A DNA stretch of 64,000 nucleotides from Haloquadratum walsbyi J07HQW1 (GTDB lineage: Archaea; Halobacteriota; Halobacteria; Halobacteriales; Haloferacaceae): positions 1,959,069 to 2,023,068 of the forward strand of contig KE356560.1 of assembly GCA_000415965.1 (NCBI GenBank), in the 5' to 3' direction. Of this stretch, positions 58,560-64,000 are shown piece by piece (the first letter of the stretch is position 1; each line of letters begins with the position of its first letter). The notes beneath the pieces are model-generated. The model ran no database searches and had not been told where the DNA came from. It saw only the letters and a list, made by a program, of their open reading frames with translations. The position numbers and the translations under genes were made by a program.

Positions 58560-58883
58560 CTATTTCAGCAGAGGCCTTTTCTACCTATGAGGCTTTGTCA
58601 GTACTCATTCATGCCTTTATATCCGCTATCTATCACGAACGATAAGGGTGAAATATTAATCGATTATGATGGGTATTACAGCTATGTGAATTGCCTGCAA
58701 ACAGCATGAGATGGGCAAAAAACAGTAAATCATGAGTATTGTATTAGCCGTGAATTCTCATCTCTTTTCAGCAACTATTCAGCAATTATCTATAAGTTCT
58801 GATATATACACGACACCGAATAGTATCATACAAAATCGAATTATATTTGATTGATTTTATATGAAATAAACTACCCAACTAAC
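58560..58883. other. Intergenic stretch
   Basis: Very AT-rich; no gene, repeat or hairpin of note. Confidence 0.3.
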
Positions 58884-59315
58884 TTAGACTGAGAGTAACT
58901 CGACAAGGTTTGATTCGGGGTCACGAAGAAAACAGACCCGCGTTCCTGTATCAGTGGTCTGAGGAGAACTGACCGTCTCAACAGTATCTGGAAGCGACGT
59001 ATATACCTCATCGATATCTTCGACAGCCACTCCAATGTGTGTTGTTCCAGAGACGTTCAGTTCATCCGCAGTTTGGTGTGTATCTGATGGGGTGTATGAG
59101 ACGAGTTCAAGACGACCATTGCCGGTATCAAGATGGACAAACTCAGCATGCGCATCTGGAATATCAACGGCTGTCGCAAACGCCTCATCACCAACGCTAA
59201 ATCGTGTGAGGACGTCGAGATTGAGCACTTCAGTATAAAACTTAACCATTAGCTCAAGGGTGTCAACGGTAATTCCAATATGATGCAGTGTCGGTGATGG
59301 TGTTGATGTCATCAC
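58884..59315 (-). CDS. VOC (glyoxalase/bleomycin resistance) family protein
   Basis: 143 residues. LHHIGITVDTLELMVKFYTEVL begins the first beta-alpha-beta-beta-beta unit and THIGVAVEDIDEVYTSLP the second; RVCFLRDPESNLVELLSV ends the fold with the usual metal Glu. Members open rings, isomerise or bind drugs; methylmalonyl-CoA epimerase is one relative. Function not decided. Confidence 0.88.
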   Translation of the reverse strand: MMTSTPSPTLHHIGITVDTLELMVKFYTEVLNLDVLTRFSVGDEAFATAVDIPDAHAEFVHLDTGNGRLELVSYTPSDTHQTADELNVSGTTHIGVAVEDIDEVYTSLPDTVETVSSPQTTDTGTRVCFLRDPESNLVELLSV

Positions 59316-59610
59316 TGGTATTCATGACTGCAGCATCAAAGACGGTACTAAATTATCCGAAACGGTGAGTGAAGAAGATCCAATGGTCCCTCTCAGAGAA
59401 TCACAAAGCGACCGTGAGTCGAATTATCCCGAGAGTTACGCTCTTGAGACAGCCTAGATGACACTCACTTACGTCTCACCTATCTCCGTATCCGGATATC
59501 CAGTCGCTTGAGCGCGTGAATTGACGGAGATATCAGTCTACTTATTTTAGTATTAATTGGTTGTATAAGTGCATAATAATTTTACCGCTCCGTTGACATG
59601 GACTGCATAC

Positions 59611-60276
59611 ATGGCATTCACAAAGAGGATACGCCCCCGAGCAGACGAGATTTGGACAGCAATTGTCGAACATCCAATGGTTGCTGGTATTGGCGATGGG
59701 ACGCTTCAGACGGACCGATTTAAATACTGGGTCCGACAGGATTATCAGTATCTCATCGAGTATGGCAGACTCTTTGCGCTCGGGGCCGCGAAAGCGCCAA
59801 CGTTTGATCGAATGAAGACATTCACAGACTTACTCACTGCAACACTCACCGAGGAGATTGATCTTCACCGGTCATATGCGGCAGAATTTGGAATCATCAA
59901 GAATGAACTCGAAGCAACACCACTGTCGCCGACAACACAGGGATACACTGATTTTCTTCTTCGGACCGCAGCACTTGGATCATTCACAGACCTCGTTGTG
60001 GCATTATTACCCTGTATGTGGGGATTCAATGATGTAGCCACACGTCTTGCCGCTGATGGACTCCCCGGAGATGAACGGTATGCGGCGTGGATTGAGATGT
60101 ACACCGGTGAGGAGTTTAGTGAACTCACAGAATGGTGTCTCACTCTCAGTGATGAGATGACCGCCGAAGCAACCGAGACAGAAATTGAACGGTGTCGCCG
60201 TATCTTCGAGACTTCAGCACAGTATGAGTACCGTTTTTGGGATGCCACATGGCGGCGTGAGGAGTGGACGGTCTAA
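59611..60276 (+). CDS. tenA: TenA family thiaminase II-like protein
   Basis: 221 residues from the ATG at 59611; the frame is open to 59569. The family's active-site Asp (WVRQDYQYL), Tyr (EYGRLFALG) and the Cys in LLPCMWGFN (residue 135) are all present, so hydrolysis of damaged thiamine pyrimidines is plausible. The next gene is a sodium:solute symporter, which may import the substrate. Confidence 0.9.
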   Translation: MAFTKRIRPRADEIWTAIVEHPMVAGIGDGTLQTDRFKYWVRQDYQYLIEYGRLFALGAAKAPTFDRMKTFTDLLTATLTEEIDLHRSYAAEFGIIKNELEATPLSPTTQGYTDFLLRTAALGSFTDLVVALLPCMWGFNDVATRLAADGLPGDERYAAWIEMYTGEEFSELTEWCLTLSDEMTAEATETEIERCRRIFETSAQYEYRFWDATWRREEWTV

Positions 60277-60364
60277 TAATGTCTCGACACCATCCGTGTG
60301 GGCTTGCTATGATAGTACTACAGCAACAATCAGCAGTCATGAGAAAAACTAGAGGTTGGAACTC

Positions 60365-61951
60365 ATGGTGAGCACAACCGTTGTGCTTGGACTCACGGTG
60401 ATGACACTCATTGGATTCACGATTGCTGGGATGTGGCACAGCCAGGGTCGGGTGACATCAATTGAAGATCTCATTTCTGCACGGAATCAAGCGGGAACCA
60501 ATCGGATAACAGCAACACTCGTTGCATCTGTCATGGGCGTCTGGATTCTGTTCGCAGCACCAGAAGCAGGGGCAGGCTTCGGCATCGCAGCGGTTATTGG
60601 ATATGCTATTGGTGAGGCTGTACCAATGTATGTGTATTCTCGGGTCGGACCGCGAATTCGATCCCTCATTCCATCGGGGCACTCGCTCACCGAGTATGCA
60701 CGTGCACGCTATGGAACGACAATGTACGCGTTTGTCGTCGTCGTCAGCGGTCTGTATATGTTTGTGTTCGTTGCCGCGGAGTTAACCGGGATTGCAGGGG
60801 CGCTTGCATTTGTTGCTGATGTTCCACAGTGGCAAACAGCAACACTCGTTGGTGGGTTCGTGTTACTATACACCGGCTATGGCGGACTTCGAGCAAGTAT
60901 ATTCACTGATACGGTACAGGCGGTAATCGTTATTCCATTGCTTGCTGTTGCATTCATCGCAACGGTGTTTGCACTTGGCGGACCGACGTCAGTCCTGGGA
61001 AACATCACAACCGCTGACCCAGCCCTGCTCGATCCAACGACCGCAGCAGGGTTCCAGTTCGGGCTTGCACTTGCATTTGCAATTCTCGGAGCGGAATTAC
61101 TCAATCAAACATGGTGGCAGCGAATCTATGCGGGAACAGACAGTGAGAGTATTACAGTCGCATTCCGTCGGGCAACGATCCTGAATGGTTTCATTGTCTT
61201 TATCGCCGCATTTCTTGGTGTTGTTGCGACCGGACATGCAGATATCGTGACCGACCCAGCAAGTGCAGCGTACAATGCTGATGTGGCATTTTTTGTGTTG
61301 CTCCAGACGGCAGTCCCAGAATGGGTGATTGTTGTTGTGGTGCTGCTTGCATTGTCACTTGTCATGAGCTCTGTTGATACGCTTTTTAATGCGCTTTCGA
61401 GTCTCATCACCGTTGATCTTGCGCGGATATATCCGGTGAGTACTGATCGTCAGCTTCGATGGATTGCACGTGGATTTACGCTGTGTATTGCATTTGCGGC
61501 TATCTATGTCAGTGTCCGAGCACAGAGTGTGCTTCGATTGTTTTTCCTTGCAGACCTTCTTGGAACAGCCCTTGCGTTTCCACTTGTATATGGGCTCTAC
61601 AGTGAGCGACTCACCGGCTTTGGTGCACTCGCTGGGAGTCTTTCCGGACTTGCGGTTGGGCTTGCGTACTTTCCAGATCTCCGCGGGTTCATCACTGCAA
61701 TCCCGCTTGTCGGTCCAGCACTTCCGAGTGCTGACCCGTTGTATCTCACCGCGTTTGGTGGATCATTCCTTACCTCAATCGGTGTCACAGTGGTTATCTC
61801 CCGACTCACGACGACACGGTTTGATCTTGATACGCTTGGTACTGAAATCACTCGCCTTGACGAACCGATCGCAGACGGTGGTCAGGCGTCTGCTGAGAAA
61901 CCATCCACATGCCCTGATCCTCCATCCAATGACGAATGCAATCGAGATTGA
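60365..61951 (+). CDS. Sodium:solute symporter family protein
   Basis: 528 residues from the ATG at 60365; another ATG at 60356 is possible. About thirteen membrane segments. The family signature includes GYGGLRASIFTDTVQAVIVIPLL and SVDTLFNALSSLITVDLARI. It uses the sodium gradient to import small solutes such as sugars, proline or vitamins. Its position after tenA suggests a pyrimidine or thiamine-related substrate (inference). The C-terminal soluble tail is polar. Confidence 0.88.
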   Translation: MVSTTVVLGLTVMTLIGFTIAGMWHSQGRVTSIEDLISARNQAGTNRITATLVASVMGVWILFAAPEAGAGFGIAAVIGYAIGEAVPMYVYSRVGPRIRSLIPSGHSLTEYARARYGTTMYAFVVVVSGLYMFVFVAAELTGIAGALAFVADVPQWQTATLVGGFVLLYTGYGGLRASIFTDTVQAVIVIPLLAVAFIATVFALGGPTSVLGNITTADPALLDPTTAAGFQFGLALAFAILGAELLNQTWWQRIYAGTDSESITVAFRRATILNGFIVFIAAFLGVVATGHADIVTDPASAAYNADVAFFVLLQTAVPEWVIVVVVLLALSLVMSSVDTLFNALSSLITVDLARIYPVSTDRQLRWIARGFTLCIAFAAIYVSVRAQSVLRLFFLADLLGTALAFPLVYGLYSERLTGFGALAGSLSGLAVGLAYFPDLRGFITAIPLVGPALPSADPLYLTAFGGSFLTSIGVTVVISRLTTTRFDLDTLGTEITRLDEPIADGGQASAEKPSTCPDPPSNDECNRD

Positions 61952-62141
61952 GAAATCCAATCTGAGATGGACTGTCATGTGTATAGACGAATAATAGTCT
62001 GATGAACTGTCCGCTGCACTGACCGTCACCGTCCTGGTCATGTGTGAGACGTTCTTGTGTGAACTCACATGCGATGAATCCGGAAGACCACAGAAGGGTT
62101 ATTGCATATAATTCACAATATTGATTGAGAGGAGATATCAT

Positions 62142-62708
62142 ATGAGCACAACACCTGATGACTGGCAGACAGAAATCAAGGAGAGTCGGGCGAACAAAAA
62201 GCGATATTTCCGCAGCAGTGATCGGTCACCACTCCCCCCAGAGCTTAGAGGCGAGTCATTTCCTGGCTTAGCATATTATCCAATTGACCCGGAGTATCGA
62301 TTTACCGTCCCACTCACGCGTGATGATGACCCAGAAAGTATTACGATTGAGACAACCGCTGATGGGGAACAGACATACCGTCGGGTTGGGACCTTCGATA
62401 TCACAATTGAGACAACTGCAATCTCACTCGCAGCATATGAGCCAACAGATGGCGGGAATCGACTGTGGGTCCCGTTTCGGGATGCAACGAGTGGATCTGA
62501 GACATACGGTGCGGGACGGTATATTGATCTTGAGCCGGCAGAAGACCACAATGACGATGGGACATGGACACTCGATCTGAATCGTGCGTATAATCCAACA
62601 TGTGCGTACAATCCGGCATATGAGTGCCCGCTCGTCCCCGCAGAAAATTGGCTTGATGTCCCAATTGAGGCTGGTGAAAAAGACTTTCCTGGAAACCCCC
62701 ATCATTGA
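62142..62708 (+). CDS. DUF1684 domain protein
   Basis: 188 residues from the ATG at 62142. The domain is indicated by RYFRSSDRSPLPPELRGESF, LAYYPIDPEYRFTVPL, LWVPFRDATSGSETYGAGRYIDLEP and DLNRAYNPTCAYNPAYECPLVPAENWL. Members have a small beta-rich fold of unknown chemistry. Convergent neighbours are absent; followed by a long gap. Confidence 0.88.
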   Translation: MSTTPDDWQTEIKESRANKKRYFRSSDRSPLPPELRGESFPGLAYYPIDPEYRFTVPLTRDDDPESITIETTADGEQTYRRVGTFDITIETTAISLAAYEPTDGGNRLWVPFRDATSGSETYGAGRYIDLEPAEDHNDDGTWTLDLNRAYNPTCAYNPAYECPLVPAENWLDVPIEAGEKDFPGNPHH

Positions 62709-63430
62709 TATTCTCCTCGGCGTGAACGCGGAGGAATCTCACGGCACCGCACCGCTGAGTTGAGTTGGGAATTGTAGGTCCAGGTTGACAAACTGCCAAG
62801 CTCACACACCGTTCGAATCGGTATATGACCAGGAAACGGACAGCCTCTGTCGACTGAGAGTGCCAGACCCCAATAATCCTATCCTCGGCCGAGAACGCGC
62901 TCCTGTGTTATCTTTGCCACAGGAGCGGTGGTCGGTCGTTGGATTCACAGACTCAGAGTTGCTTACATGACGTGGTTGTTGTTTGCTTCCTACACGGGGC
63001 ACACCCTATTTCCAGCGTGGGCGGACACTCACAGTTATTACACTCACACTCACACTCGAACCGCCACCTGTCGGGCATGCGGCGACACTGAGGCCAGAGC
63101 TAGTGCGTCGGCATCTATATCTGCGTCATATTGCAACAAAACTGTTCGGAAACCCCGGCTGCGACGGCACGACGGTCTGAAGGCTGTGGGATTGCGCCTG
63201 TATCATCGATAAATTTCCGTGTTCCGCTTCGAATAGTGAAATAAAAAAGGAAAGAATGATCTCAACAGCTCGTGACGAGGCAATCCCACAGACCAAGTGC
63301 TCATATTTTGAAGAATCAGAGAAGATTTCACGCTGAGAGGGAAGGAGGATATTGTCTCACTTAGAATGTCGGCGCACATGATAGATAGCTGTTAGCCGGT
63401 AGTGCAAGAAATAATCAGAGTAAATACAGA
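62709..63430. other. Intergenic stretch
   Basis: About 720 bp. ORFs on both strands are short and lack family features. A CACTCACACTCACACTC tract at about 63035-63058 is microsatellite-like. The patch at about 63060-63180 is GC-rich compared with the flanks and may be a mobile remnant. No other structure seen. Confidence 0.3.
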
Positions 63431-63940
63431 TCACTCCGAATGACGAATTGTCAGGACAGGTGTATCTGAGAGACGGACGACCTTCTCCGCAACACTTCCA
63501 AGCAGATAATGATCGACACCGCGTCGTCCGTGTGTCCCCATTGTAATCAAATCAATATGATGGTCATCAGCGTAATCAAGGATTTTCTGATAGACATCAG
63601 CACCGACCTGAACCTCCGTCCGGGTCCCAACTTCACGTAGATCGTCTGCAACATCATCAACAACTTTTTGACCGTACGCAAAAAGTGACCGACGCGTTTC
63701 CTCAGGAATCTCCGGTGATCCACGCATTCCGGACTGTTTCCCGGTTGATGACTCACCAGTCATCCCAGAGATATTGTCTGGTGATAACTCCGCTATCATC
63801 CCTGATCCAACATGCCCGGGATCAACGATGAATAACACATGCACAGTTGCATCGTGATTGATTGCGATACTCTCAAGATGATCGAATGCTGCCTCAGCGT
63901 TCTCGCTCCCGTCTGTCGGGTACAATATCTGACTGTACAT
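63431..63940 (-). CDS. Universal stress protein UspA family
   Basis: 169 residues from the ATG at 63940 (MYSQILYPTDGSE). GTHGRRGVDHYLLGSVAEKVVRLSDTPVL is the ATP-binding part. Between the first beta-strand unit and helix two is an insert of about 25 residues (NISGMTGESSTGKQSGMRGS) absent from the copy at 30.6 kb. An ATG at 63961 is also possible. Confidence 0.92.
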   Translation of the reverse strand: MYSQILYPTDGSENAEAAFDHLESIAINHDATVHVLFIVDPGHVGSGMIAELSPDNISGMTGESSTGKQSGMRGSPEIPEETRRSLFAYGQKVVDDVADDLREVGTRTEVQVGADVYQKILDYADDHHIDLITMGTHGRRGVDHYLLGSVAEKVVRLSDTPVLTIRHSE

Positions 63941-64000
63941 CCAACAGGGGTATTCAAGCAATTGGTATATAAATATAGTTCATAATAATAAATTATATGT

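Noticed and set aside
59316-59610. TPP riboswitch before tenA
   Set aside because: No recognisable thi-box sequence or stem arrangement is present.
62928-63212. 94-residue ORF with Thr/His/Ala repeats
   Set aside because: Low complexity, overlaps a CACTCA microsatellite, and no family features.

Overview
The window reads as chromosomal DNA of a halophilic archaeon. Proteins are strongly acidic, rich in Asp, Glu, Thr and low in Lys. Family content is haloarchaeal: a bacterial-type LeuRS, a Tat-exported halocyanin lipoprotein, uS15/eS1 ribosomal proteins, a KEOPS Pcc1 subunit, squalene synthase, an archaeal ATP-dependent DNA ligase and small CxxC zinc proteins. Most of it is unusually AT-rich for a haloarchaeon and sparsely coded, with long gaps holding dispersed repeats and decayed insertion sequences. 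This points to Haloquadratum or a close relative (inference, no database search was run).

Layout. 0-2.1 kb: a GC-rich three-gene cluster cut by the left edge, two of whose products look like CRISPR RAMP proteins. 2.3-27.9 kb: mostly housekeeping genes (TIM-barrel isomerase, leuS, msrA, FAD oxidase, a nuclease with a PCNA-binding tail beside DNA ligase, rhomboid protease, methyltransferase, Na+/Ca2+ exchanger, hflX, moaC-nnr, MFS and FNR-like genes). 28-35.5 kb: accessory stretch with two IS200/IS605-type elements with broken transposase genes, an HTH regulator, a universal stress protein, a RIO-like kinase, and a decayed second copy of the left-edge RAMP gene. 36-46.9 kb: K+ channel, coxC, squalene synthase, archaetidylserine synthase, halocyanin, and the conserved rps15-recJ-pcc1-rps3ae operon (recJ frameshifted), ending at tRNA-Ala(GGC). 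47.2-53.1 kb: a candidate defence island (DpnII/MboI-type nuclease, a broken unknown gene, McrC and a McrB interrupted by two indels). 53.6-55.2 kb: a gene-poor gap. 55.3-64 kb: metabolic genes (SHOCT protein, DapA-family lyase with a zinc alcohol dehydrogenase, VOC protein, TenA with a sodium:solute symporter, DUF1684 protein, second Usp).

Two dispersed non-coding repeat families occur in gaps across the window. One (R1) is about 120-160 bp and can hold a variable CACATC-type microsatellite; the other (R2) is a short CCTCGGGG/CCCCGAGG palindromic element resembling IS200/IS605 ends. Many proteins carry long Ser/Thr/Asp/Gln-rich tails or inserts. Frameshifts are frequent, mostly in mobile or defence genes, and often sit at homopolymers or short repeats; real decay and sequencing error cannot be separated from the sequence alone.
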